A stretch of 64,000 nt of DNA from JBAYJM01 sp964350585. GTDB lineage: Bacteria > Patescibacteriota > Patescibacteriia > 2-01-FULL-39-33. The notes below the pieces were generated by a model. It was not told the DNA's origin, searched no databases, and worked only from the letters and a program-made list of their open reading frames with translations. The stretch is taken from NCBI GenBank assembly GCA_964350585.1, contig CAYGKC010000003.1, positions 1-64,000 of the forward strand. The letters are read 5' to 3'. A program made the position numbers and the translations under genes. Below, one piece after another: positions 9,198 to 16,560 of the stretch. How positions within the stretch are numbered: position 1 is the first letter of the stretch; each line of letters begins with the position of its first letter.

Positions 9198-9624
9198 CAA
9201 ATGAATAAAAAATTTATATTTTTTTTAATAATTTTATCTTTTTTCTTCTCTATTTTGTTTTCTACTCCGTTAGCCTATGCCGCTGATCCTGTTGTAACTC
9301 AAAGTTATGAGCTAAACACTCCCATAGGAGGAATTAAAGAATTTAATGTTAGTCAAGGAAGCAATGATATTTTAGGAAAATACGTAAAAGCATGGTACGG
9401 ATTTTTATTAGGCATTGTTGGAATTTTAGCGGCTGTAGTGATAATATTCGCAGGAGTAAGATGGATGATATCAAGAGGGAATTCTTCAGAAACAGGACAG
9501 GCTAAAGAAATGATGGTTTCTGCTATTTCTGGACTTGTTTTAGCATTGCTTGCTTACACAATTTTATACTTAATAAACCCAACTCTGGTAGTTATAAAAA
9601 TGCCAGCGCTTGATCCGTTGTATA
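9189..9624 (+). repeat. Perfect 436-bp direct repeat, copy 1
   Basis: Bases 9189-9624 are identical to 10182-10617 by direct comparison. The repeat begins 12 bases before the ATG, includes the stop of the preceding gene, and ends after codon 141 of the first VirB2-like gene, at the junction between pilin-like and hydrolase parts. Such perfect identity implies recent duplication or ongoing gene conversion. Confidence 0.95.
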
Positions 9625-10190
9625 GTGAAGCAACGGAAGGAAGTGCAGGAGCATTAAGAGAAGGCGCAAGAGAAAGAGCTGACTGCCCACAAACTTCCCA
9701 ATCTTGTAGAAATTCCACAACCGGTGTGTTAGATTTTGGAAATGTTCCTCCAAAAGCTCCCACAATACCAGCAGACATTGAAGCCATAATTACAAGAGTG
9801 GCTGGCACTGATAATAATATGAGAGCAATGCTTAGAGCAATATGTATGGCGGAAAGCGGATGTAATCCCAATACCAGAAGTAGTAGTGCAGGAGCCATAG
9901 GCTTAATGCAAATAATGCCTTCCACTGGTGCCAGACTCAACTATACACCTGAACAGCTTAGAGATCCTGAAACCAGCATCAGAGGAGCTGCAGCATTAAT
10001 AACAGAAGGGCGGGCAAAAGGATATACACCACCCCAAATTGCAGCATATTATAACGGCGGCAGCGGTGCTGTTGCTGCAAGTAGAGACTGCCCAGGAGTT
10101 CAAGCCTATCAATGTTGCACAAATCCAGGATGCTTAACTCAAACGCAAGATTATGTTCCTAAAGTTATGAGTTATTATAATAATAACTAG
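9201..10190 (+). CDS. VirB2/TrbC-like membrane protein fused to a lytic transglycosylase domain
   Basis: A 329-residue fusion. Residues 1-28 are a signal peptide ending AYA-A. Residues 61-90 and 105-127 are two membrane helices around the SRGNSSETGQAKEMMV loop, the arrangement of VirB2/TrbC pilin subunits. After a linker (about 142-190), residues 193-300 form a soluble lytic transglycosylase (SLT, VirB1-like) domain with catalytic Glu218 in CMAESGCNPN, then GLMQIMPSTG and AAYYNGGSGAV. This domain cleaves peptidoglycan glycan strands. VirB1 and VirB2 are separate proteins in classical type IV secretion, so the fusion tethers a wall-opening enzyme to a pilin-like anchor. It lies in a tight operon; the next gene carries the same first 141 residues with a different enzyme. 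The C-terminal part has extra cysteines (CPGVQAYQCC). Confidence 0.9.
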   Translation: MNKKFIFFLIILSFFFSILFSTPLAYAADPVVTQSYELNTPIGGIKEFNVSQGSNDILGKYVKAWYGFLLGIVGILAAVVIIFAGVRWMISRGNSSETGQAKEMMVSAISGLVLALLAYTILYLINPTLVVIKMPALDPLYSEATEGSAGALREGARERADCPQTSQSCRNSTTGVLDFGNVPPKAPTIPADIEAIITRVAGTDNNMRAMLRAICMAESGCNPNTRSSSAGAIGLMQIMPSTGARLNYTPEQLRDPETSIRGAAALITEGRAKGYTPPQIAAYYNGGSGAVAASRDCPGVQAYQCCTNPGCLTQTQDYVPKVMSYYNNN

Positions 10191-10617
10191 CAAATGAATA
10201 AAAAATTTATATTTTTTTTAATAATTTTATCTTTTTTCTTCTCTATTTTGTTTTCTACTCCGTTAGCCTATGCCGCTGATCCTGTTGTAACTCAAAGTTA
10301 TGAGCTAAACACTCCCATAGGAGGAATTAAAGAATTTAATGTTAGTCAAGGAAGCAATGATATTTTAGGAAAATACGTAAAAGCATGGTACGGATTTTTA
10401 TTAGGCATTGTTGGAATTTTAGCGGCTGTAGTGATAATATTCGCAGGAGTAAGATGGATGATATCAAGAGGGAATTCTTCAGAAACAGGACAGGCTAAAG
10501 AAATGATGGTTTCTGCTATTTCTGGACTTGTTTTAGCATTGCTTGCTTACACAATTTTATACTTAATAAACCCAACTCTGGTAGTTATAAAAATGCCAGC
10601 GCTTGATCCGTTGTATA
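10182..10617 (+). repeat. Perfect 436-bp direct repeat, copy 2
   Basis: This is the second copy of the 9189-9624 sequence, exactly 993 bases downstream. It encodes the signal peptide and two membrane helices of the second fusion protein. Divergence starts abruptly after codon 141 (TATAG versus TATAC). The repeat borders therefore coincide with the module border, not with the gene borders. Confidence 0.95.
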
Positions 10618-11006
10618 CTGAAAGCGGTTTAGGCGAAGAAAGCAGTGAAGAAGGTGAAGGCACAGGAAGAGCAGGGAGTGCGGGCAATAGCGCATCTATC
10701 GATGAATTAACACCAGAAGCTCAAGCCTTACATAGATCAATAGTTGAAACATGCGGTCCCGTAACTGCCAACTCTACATACCGACCGGCAAATCGCGCTT
10801 CTGCGCATTATAGCAGAATAGCAATTGACTATCCAAGAACTACAGCAATGGATAATTGCATGAATGGCATAATAAATGGAGTGGAACCGTATACTAGAGA
10901 CAAGCAGGGCAATCCCATTTACAGAGTCACTTTTCCTAATGGCGCCAGCGGAAGAATAATTGATGAGCCAGGTAATAATTGCTGGCATATTGACCTAAGA
11001 CCTTAG
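10194..11006 (+). CDS. VirB2/TrbC-like membrane protein fused to an M15-like (D-Ala-D-Ala) peptidase domain
   Basis: A 270-residue protein. Residues 1-141 are identical to the preceding gene product: signal peptide plus two VirB2-like membrane helices. After a Glu/Gly-rich linker (about 145-175), the last 95 residues resemble the zinc D-Ala-D-Ala peptidase fold of family M15. The visible signature is STYRPANRASAH with His205, then Asp212 (H-x6-D), and a C-terminal WHID motif with His265, which together form the expected metal triad. Such enzymes cut peptide stems of peptidoglycan. The pair therefore offers a glycan-strand cutter and a peptide cutter on the same anchor. Assignment of the C-terminal domain rests on motif recognition only, and the domain is shorter than typical M15 enzymes. 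radA follows two bases later. Confidence 0.8.
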   Translation: MNKKFIFFLIILSFFFSILFSTPLAYAADPVVTQSYELNTPIGGIKEFNVSQGSNDILGKYVKAWYGFLLGIVGILAAVVIIFAGVRWMISRGNSSETGQAKEMMVSAISGLVLALLAYTILYLINPTLVVIKMPALDPLYTESGLGEESSEEGEGTGRAGSAGNSASIDELTPEAQALHRSIVETCGPVTANSTYRPANRASAHYSRIAIDYPRTTAMDNCMNGIINGVEPYTRDKQGNPIYRVTFPNGASGRIIDEPGNNCWHIDLRP

Positions 11007-11008
11007 AA

Positions 11009-12325
11009 ATGATCAAATCTAATACATTTATTTGCTCAAATTGCGGCGCCCAGTATCCTAAATGGCAAGGGCGTTGTTTGGAATGTGGAAAATGGAGTAC
11101 AATCATTGAAGAAACCGATAATAATCACCAAGCAAACGGGAAACAAGATATTCCCATACTTCTTTCTGAACTTAAGGTTTTAAACCAAGATAGAATTAAA
11201 ACAAATATTGATGAATTAGACAGAGTTTTAGGCGGAGGTATTGTAAAAGGAGCGGTAATACTAATCGGAGGCGATCCTGGAATAGGAAAATCAACTTTAG
11301 CATTGCAAATAGCACAGGGCATTAAAAAAACGTTATATGCTTCCGGAGAAGAATCGGCAAATCAAATTAAAATTAGATTTGATCGCTTAAAACTTAAGCC
11401 GAATGAGTTAAACTTTTTACCACAGACTGATGTTAATAGGATTATATCAACTGCACTCTCAATAAATCCTGAACTGCTAATAATCGATTCAATTCAAACA
11501 TTAACGGATGCGGATGTGCCAAGCGGAGCCGGAAGCCTTATACAAATAACAAACTGTTCGGGCAAACTGATTCAATTTGCAAAAACTAAAAACATTCCAG
11601 TTATAATAGTTGGACATGTCACCAAAGAAGGAATAGTTGCCGGACCAAAAACATTAGAACACTTGGTAGATACTGTATTATACCTCGAGAATGACAGCCA
11701 AAATTTTTATAAAATATTACGAGGAACTAAAAACCGTTTCGGCTCAACAGGTGAAATAGGAATTTTTGAAATGACACAATCCGGACTCATAGAAATTAAA
11801 AATCCGACGCAAATATTTGTGGAAGAAAACGGATCCGAACATCCAGGCAAGGCAATGTCAATAATTATGGAAGGAAGCAGGCCTTTTCTAGTTGAAATTC
11901 AAGCTCTTGTTTCTAAAACTATATTCGGATACCCACAAAGAAAATCAACCGGTTATGATCTGAATAGAATGCAGATGATCATAGCTGTTATTTCCAAAAT
12001 TGCAAAAATAAATTTAAGCAATCAAGATATTTATTTAAATATTGCTGGAGGTATAAAAGTTAAAGATACTGCAATAGATTTAGCAGTAGCTTTAGCCATA
12101 ATTTCTGCATTTATCGAAATAAATATAAATCATAAAAGCCTGATAATAGGAGAAATAGGGTTATCCGGCGAAATAAGAAATGTTACTCAAATGGAAAGAA
12201 GAATTAAAGAAGCAAAAAATTTAAATTTTAATAAAATTATTCTTTCTCCCATAAAAACAGACGAGAACTTTCTTTTAAAAGCCAAGGATATTAAAGAAGC
12301 GATAAACTACATTACAAAAAGTTGA
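11009..12325 (+). CDS. radA: DNA repair protein RadA
   Basis: A 438-residue RecA-family ATPase. The N-terminal zinc ribbon has Cys9, Cys12, Cys23 and Cys26. Walker A is GDPGIGKST, the RadA-specific KNRFGS motif is present, and the C-terminal half carries the Lon-like domain (GYDLNRMQMIIAVI onward). RadA drives branch migration of recombination intermediates and is important in natural transformation in studied species. Here it is the last gene of the VirB2-like/hydrolase operon, two bases after it, so its expression is tied to an envelope machine rather than to repair genes. Its TGA stop (12323-12325) directly abuts the stop of the convergent recG. Length is normal and all key motifs are intact. 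Confidence 0.97.
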   Translation: MIKSNTFICSNCGAQYPKWQGRCLECGKWSTIIEETDNNHQANGKQDIPILLSELKVLNQDRIKTNIDELDRVLGGGIVKGAVILIGGDPGIGKSTLALQIAQGIKKTLYASGEESANQIKIRFDRLKLKPNELNFLPQTDVNRIISTALSINPELLIIDSIQTLTDADVPSGAGSLIQITNCSGKLIQFAKTKNIPVIIVGHVTKEGIVAGPKTLEHLVDTVLYLENDSQNFYKILRGTKNRFGSTGEIGIFEMTQSGLIEIKNPTQIFVEENGSEHPGKAMSIIMEGSRPFLVEIQALVSKTIFGYPQRKSTGYDLNRMQMIIAVISKIAKINLSNQDIYLNIAGGIKVKDTAIDLAVALAIISAFIEININHKSLIIGEIGLSGEIRNVTQMERRIKEAKNLNFNKIILSPIKTDENFLLKAKDIKEAINYITKS

Positions 12326-14371
12326 TTATTCCCTATGTGTTACATATCCGAAATCTGAAATTTTTTCCTTTATCTGATTAATTGATTCCTTATCTTCGTT
12401 AGCCATACTCCAAGCTGCCCAATGCTTGGCTTTTTTTATCAAATCAATATCATTTATATCTGCAATTTTAAAATCGACAAAACCAGATTGTTTTGTTGAA
12501 TAAATTGAACCGCCACCTCTGGTCTCCAAATCATAATTAGCCAATTTAAAACCATCATTACAAGAAGCCATATAATTTAACCTTCTTATGACTTGTTCAT
12601 CATTTTTATCACTAAATAAAAAGCAATAAGATTGATGCATTCCCCTTCCGACTCTCCCCCTAAACTGATGTAATTGAGCAAGCCCAAACCTCTCTGATCC
12701 TTCTATCATCATAACGTTAGCATTAGGTACATCTATTCCTACCTCTATCACTGATGTAGATACTAAAATCTTTATTTTATTTTCAATAAATTCTCTCATT
12801 ATTTTTTCTTTTTCTTCAGCCTTCATTTTTCCATGCAAAAGGCCAACTAATAATTCGGGAAAGATTGTTTTATCTAATTTTTCATACTCTTCTTTTACTG
12901 ATTTAACTCCAAGAAAATCCGATGGATCAACTAAGGGACAAATAATAAAAACCTGCCTTCCGTTTACAATTTGCTTTTTAATGAATTCATAAGCTAAGCG
13001 CCTTTTTTCAGAAGGGACAACTTTTGTTATTATCTGCCTTCTGCCACTGGGCATCTGTTTAATAATGGATAAGTCGAGATCGCCGTAACAAATCAAAGCA
13101 AGAGATCGAGGAATCGGAGTTGCGGTCATTGAAAGAAAGTGCGGTGTTTTTCGGTTTAAATTTTTTTCCTTCAATAACTTCCTTTGTTCGACTCCAAAAC
13201 GATGCTGTTCATCAACAATAACCAATCCTAAATTTAAAAATTGAATTTTTTCTTGTATAACAGCATGGGTGCCGATTATAAAATTAACTTTACCTTTTTT
13301 TATTAACTCGATTAAATCATTCTCCTTAACATCTTTTCCGTTGATAGATTTAAAGGACCTGGCCAGTATGGCAATATTAATTTTTTCTTTTTTAAAAATT
13401 TTTCTTGCACTCTCATAGTGCTGTTTGGCAAGAACTTCAGTAGGTACCATTAATACTGTTTGAAGTGATGATAAATATGCGTTTAAAACAGCAATAAATG
13501 CAACAATAGTCTTACCCGAACCAACATCGCCTTCCAACATTCTATTCATTGGGATTTCTTTGCCTAAATCTTTTATTATTTCCCAAGTAGCTTTTTTTTG
13601 ATCTATTGTAAGATTAAAACCAAGACTGGAAATAAAATCTTTGGATTTTTTTTCATCAAAAGTTATTGGCGAAGCTTTTTTATTTGATAATTCGTTTTTT
13701 ATCAATTCAGAAGCAAATTGCATTAAGTATATCTCATCAAAAGAAATTCTTTCCTTAGCCTTTTTTAACTTCTCCTCCGAAACCGGATAATGAATATTCA
13801 CTATCGCCTCTTTTAAATTTAAAAAACCTTCTTCTTGAATAATTTTAGTTGAAAGATGATCAGTAATTTCAAAACTTTTAATTACTTCTTTTACAAGTGA
13901 ACGTATATGTTTCTGGTTCAAACCTGATGTTAGCGAGTAAATTGGCAATAATCCGTTTTCAAAATTTTTAGAAAAAGAATAGTTTGGACAGCTTAAATAG
14001 CAGTCTGAATTATCACCGATTATTTTACCGGAAAAAAACAATTCCTGCCCTGCTTTAATATTTTTTGTAAGCCAAGGTTGGTTAAACCAAAGTATTTTAA
14101 CAGATCCAGTATTATCACTGACCAGTGCCTCCACAATATTTTTTCTATTGTATCTGGTTTTTTTGGCGCTAATCAATTCTACAGTTCCAAAAATATTTAC
14201 CATAGTGCCGGCCTTCAAGTCAGAAATATTTGTATTCTCATATGATTCATATCTGAAGGGAAAATAAAAAATGAGATCCTTAACGGTCTCAATTTGTAAA
14301 AATTTTAATTTACCAGCCAAAATCTTTGAAACTCCTGATAAATCCTTTATTTTATTATTTAAATCTAACAT
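12326..14371 (-). CDS. recG: ATP-dependent DNA helicase RecG
   Basis: A 681-residue superfamily 2 helicase that remodels replication forks and Holliday junctions. The N-terminal wedge/OB domain is visible (FPFRYESYENTNISDLKAG, then the strand-rich region). The helicase core has Walker A GDVGSGKT near residue 280, the DEQH box in IVDEQHRFG, SMTATPIPR, and the terminal QFRGRVGRG motif. The start is set at the ATG at 14371 (MLDLNNKIKDLSG). An upstream in-frame ATG at 14422 would run through the tRNA-Arg gene and is rejected. The tRNA ends ten bases upstream on the same strand, so tRNA and recG may share a transcript. The 3' end abuts radA with no spacer. Confidence 0.96.
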   Translation of the reverse strand: MLDLNNKIKDLSGVSKILAGKLKFLQIETVKDLIFYFPFRYESYENTNISDLKAGTMVNIFGTVELISAKKTRYNRKNIVEALVSDNTGSVKILWFNQPWLTKNIKAGQELFFSGKIIGDNSDCYLSCPNYSFSKNFENGLLPIYSLTSGLNQKHIRSLVKEVIKSFEITDHLSTKIIQEEGFLNLKEAIVNIHYPVSEEKLKKAKERISFDEIYLMQFASELIKNELSNKKASPITFDEKKSKDFISSLGFNLTIDQKKATWEIIKDLGKEIPMNRMLEGDVGSGKTIVAFIAVLNAYLSSLQTVLMVPTEVLAKQHYESARKIFKKEKINIAILARSFKSINGKDVKENDLIELIKKGKVNFIIGTHAVIQEKIQFLNLGLVIVDEQHRFGVEQRKLLKEKNLNRKTPHFLSMTATPIPRSLALICYGDLDLSIIKQMPSGRRQIITKVVPSEKRRLAYEFIKKQIVNGRQVFIICPLVDPSDFLGVKSVKEEYEKLDKTIFPELLVGLLHGKMKAEEKEKIMREFIENKIKILVSTSVIEVGIDVPNANVMMIEGSERFGLAQLHQFRGRVGRGMHQSYCFLFSDKNDEQVIRRLNYMASCNDGFKLANYDLETRGGGSIYSTKQSGFVDFKIADINDIDLIKKAKHWAAWSMANEDKESINQIKEKISDFGYVTHRE

Positions 14372-14380
14372 AAAATCTTT

Positions 14381-14454
14381 TGTGCCCGAGAGGATTTGAA
14401 CCTCTGATCTCCGGCTCCGCAAGCCGACGCTTTATCCAGCTAAGCTACGAGCAC
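14381..14454 (-). tRNA. tRNA-Arg (anticodon GCG)
   Basis: On the minus strand a 74-base cloverleaf folds fully. The acceptor is GTGCTCG with CGGGCAC, one G-T pair. The D stem is GCTT/AAGC with a GG-A loop. The anticodon stem is TCGGC/GCCGG around loop TTGCGGA. The T arm is AGAGG-TTCAAAT-CCTCT, and the discriminator base is A. The anticodon reads GCG (Arg CGC/CGU). A20 after GG and C35/G36 fit arginine identity. Most bacteria use ACG (edited to inosine) for this box, so GCG is unusual. No CCA is encoded. Confidence 0.93.
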
Positions 14455-14484
14455 ATAATTAGCTCCCTACACCTTATCAAAAAA

Positions 14485-14991
14485 CTACAATTTTAGCCAG
14501 CGCCTTAACCGCTCAGATAATGGTTCAGCCTCTCTTTGTAAATCTTCTTTGAGAAATTTAAGCAAATACCTTCTAATATTTACTGCATCTTGTCCATCCA
14601 AAGGAACAATTAATCTTCCTTTTAACGGATTTTTAAATTGCAGATACAAATTTTTAATTCCAAATTCTTCATAAACCACAAAGAAATGATCAAAATCCCT
14701 AAAATAATAAAAACGACTTCCAATTTTAATTCCGTCTGTTGTTATTATGAATTTAACATCTTGAGGTTCTAGGTTATTATAAAGCAACACTACAAGATAA
14801 AATAAAATTAAAAATAAAGCAAAAGGGATATTTTTATCAATTACACACCAAACTATTGCCACTCCCAAAATAATAAGTGAAGTAACATACCATGAAGTAT
14901 TTTTATCATACCGAAACATTTCTTTATAATCCCAACTAAAAATCACTTCCCTAATTTGACTCGGAATTTTATCTTTTTCATCACCTTCCAT
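14485..14991 (-). CDS. Small membrane protein with two helices and a PH-like C-terminal domain, unknown function
   Basis: A 168-residue protein I do not assign to a named gene. Residues 1-32 are hydrophilic, with an aromatic FSWDYKEMFRYDKN segment. Two adjacent membrane helices follow (about 35-52 and 55-70, with a tight turn at DKN). A beta-rich domain comes next (about 75-130, FIITTDGIKIGSRFYYFRDF), then a basic amphipathic C-terminal helix (LKEDLQREAEPLSERLRRWL). Two helices followed by such strands resemble bacterial PH-like (YcxB/bPH) membrane proteins. This is inferred from shape only. It lies between tRNA genes and probably forms a single-gene unit. Confidence 0.7.
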   Translation of the reverse strand: MEGDEKDKIPSQIREVIFSWDYKEMFRYDKNTSWYVTSLIILGVAIVWCVIDKNIPFALFLILFYLVVLLYNNLEPQDVKFIITTDGIKIGSRFYYFRDFDHFFVVYEEFGIKNLYLQFKNPLKGRLIVPLDGQDAVNIRRYLLKFLKEDLQREAEPLSERLRRWLKL

Positions 14992-15023
14992 TTTAATTTT
15001 ATTAATTTAATAAAATTTATTTT

Positions 15024-15111
15024 CGGAGAGGGCGAGATTCGAACTCGCGGTTCCCTTTTGAGGAACTCCGGTTTTCAAGACCGGTCCATTCAACCACTCT
15101 GGCACCTCTCC
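15024..15111 (-). tRNA. tRNA-Ser (anticodon TGA)
   Basis: An 88-base class II tRNA on the minus strand. The acceptor is GGAGAGG/CCTCTCC with discriminator G, the anticodon loop is CTTGAAA, a long variable arm is present (TTCCTCAAAAGGGAA), and the T arm contains GTTCGAATC. It reads UCA and other UCN serine codons. No CCA is encoded. Confidence 0.96.
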
Positions 15112-15126
15112 ATTTTATTCATTTTT

Positions 15127-15217
15127 CGGAGAGAGAGGGATTCGAACCCTCGGTACGCCAAAAAAGACGTACAACGGTTTAGCAAACCGTCGCTTTCAGC
15201 CACTCAGCCATCTCTCC
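15127..15217 (-). tRNA. tRNA-Ser (anticodon GCT)
   Basis: A 91-base class II tRNA on the minus strand. The acceptor is GGAGAGA/TCTCTCC with discriminator G and one G-T pair, the anticodon loop is TTGCTAA, the variable arm is long (TGTACGTCTTTTTTGGCGTACC), and the T arm contains GTTCGAATC. It decodes AGC/AGU serine codons. It lies 15 bases from the tRNA-Ser(TGA) gene, so the two are probably transcribed together. No CCA is encoded. Confidence 0.96.
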
Positions 15218-15261
15218 ATACTGTAATAACCACTATACTTTAACATAATTAAATGTTTTTT

Positions 15262-15996
15262 TCAACCCCCTCCCCTGGCTATCACAAATCCGCCGATATT
15301 ATTAAATCCAGAAGATTTCAATACTTTTGCGCACTCCTGCATTGTTGATCCTGTTGTGTAAACATCGTCTACTAATAAAATGTTCCTATTTCTATTTATA
15401 AAGCTTAAAACCTCATCATTAATAACAAAATTATCTTTTAAATTAATTCTTCTTTCTTGCGCTTTTAATTTTGCCTGAGGTCGGCTATAAATTATTCTTC
15501 TTAGCAATTTATCTTCTTTTACTCCTCCTATTAAGTTCACTATTCTATCCGCTATCAGATCTGCTTGATTAAATCCTCTCTCAAGTTTCCTTCTTCTATG
15601 TAATGGAACGGGAACAATTATTGAATTATCATATTTATAATTCAGATTATTGAAATATTTTACAATCATTGCATCAAAAATTTGGACGTTTTCAACAATA
15701 AAATCATATTTAATTGAAGAAATTATTTCCTTAACCAAATTGCCATAATCAGACAAGATCAAAAGGTAATTTAAATTGGATTCTCCACAACAATTTCCGC
15801 AAACCAATCCACCGAAATTACTTTTTCTGCAAATAGGACATTCGAATCCGCTTTTGATTAATATTTTTTTATTGCAATTTTCACACAAATATTTACCTAA
15901 CAAACCGCAACCAAAACATTTTTTGGGAAAGATTAAATCAATAATTTTTTCCTTTGTTTTTGTAAAGTTAAAATTACTGTAACCACTGTGCATCAT
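15262..15996 (-). CDS. ComF family phosphoribosyltransferase-like protein
   Basis: A 244-residue protein with an N-terminal zinc-binding region (CFGCG, CENC, CPIC, CGNC) and a C-terminal type I phosphoribosyltransferase fold. The PRPP loop is LLVDDVYTTGSTM; PVPLHRRRKLERGFNQ is the family signature. ComF proteins are required for or linked to natural transformation in several bacteria; their exact reaction is not settled. The gene overlaps the 3' end of the VirB8-like gene by 23 bases, so it is translationally tied to the secretion operon and is its last gene. That physical coupling is the strongest local hint that the operon concerns DNA uptake. Confidence 0.93.
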   Translation of the reverse strand: MMHSGYSNFNFTKTKEKIIDLIFPKKCFGCGLLGKYLCENCNKKILIKSGFECPICRKSNFGGLVCGNCCGESNLNYLLILSDYGNLVKEIISSIKYDFIVENVQIFDAMIVKYFNNLNYKYDNSIIVPVPLHRRRKLERGFNQADLIADRIVNLIGGVKEDKLLRRIIYSRPQAKLKAQERRINLKDNFVINDEVLSFINRNRNILLVDDVYTTGSTMQECAKVLKSSGFNNIGGFVIARGGG

Positions 15997-16552
15997 CTAT
16001 TTTCCACTCAGCTCCAATTTTAATGAATTTTAGCTTAATTTTCCAATAGGAAACATTGGCATCTTTTCCTGAACCCAAATAAGTAAGCCTTTGAGTTCCA
16101 ACCGTAACAGATGCCTGAGTATCGGAAGTCTCATCCAATGAAAAACTTAATGCCTTTGTCGTAAATCCTTGAAACATTTGCGCCTCAGTATTTACATTTT
16201 CAAATGTACCTTCCTTTTTTCCCTCTATTTCCTTTGCCATTTTTTCTGTTACCATTGGCATTATATCGTCCAAATTCTTAAAATCAGCATCAGAAGAATA
16301 ACTGCCATATCTTTCAGTAAAAGACATTGCTAATTGTTTTAACCCCAAAGGGTATGAACTTTCTTCCTTAACTCTTTCTGGACTTGATACCGGGAGATTT
16401 AATTCACTTTGGAATTCTATTCCCGTTTCAGTACCTTTATCCACCGGTCCCACCTGCTTCTTTGGCCAAAACAAAATAACTAAAATTAAAATTATAAGAA
16501 TTACTATTGCCAGAATGAGGGAAATAATAAATATTTTTTTCTTATTTTCCAT
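15974..16552 (-). CDS. Single-pass membrane protein, VirB8/TcpC-like candidate
   Basis: A 192-residue protein with a short Lys-rich cytoplasmic start, one long membrane helix (about residues 7-30, very Ile/Leu-rich), a linker, and an extracytoplasmic domain (about 70-192). The domain looks like an NTF2-like alpha+beta fold: LAMSFTERYGSYSS helix, then strands ASVTVGTQRLTYLG, SYWKIKLKFIKI and EWKIDDAQWLQ. One membrane helix plus an NTF2-like domain is the layout of VirB8/TcpC channel proteins, and the gene sits immediately after virB4. The assignment is structural inference, not a clear sequence match. A gap of eight bases separates it from virB4, and it overlaps comF. Confidence 0.65.
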   Translation of the reverse strand: MENKKKIFIISLILAIVILIILILVILFWPKKQVGPVDKGTETGIEFQSELNLPVSSPERVKEESSYPLGLKQLAMSFTERYGSYSSDADFKNLDDIMPMVTEKMAKEIEGKKEGTFENVNTEAQMFQGFTTKALSFSLDETSDTQASVTVGTQRLTYLGSGKDANVSYWKIKLKFIKIGAEWKIDDAQWLQ

Positions 16553-16560
16553 ATTATTTT

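Noticed and set aside
14372..14422. N-terminal extension of recG to an upstream ATG
   Set aside because: The extra 17 codons run through the 3' half of the tRNA-Arg gene; the ATG at 14371 gives the expected RecG start.
14956..15243. Plus-strand frame of 95 codons containing RDSNPR-type text
   Set aside because: It is the antisense of the two tRNA-Ser genes; such strings arise from tRNA T-arms and are not real proteins.
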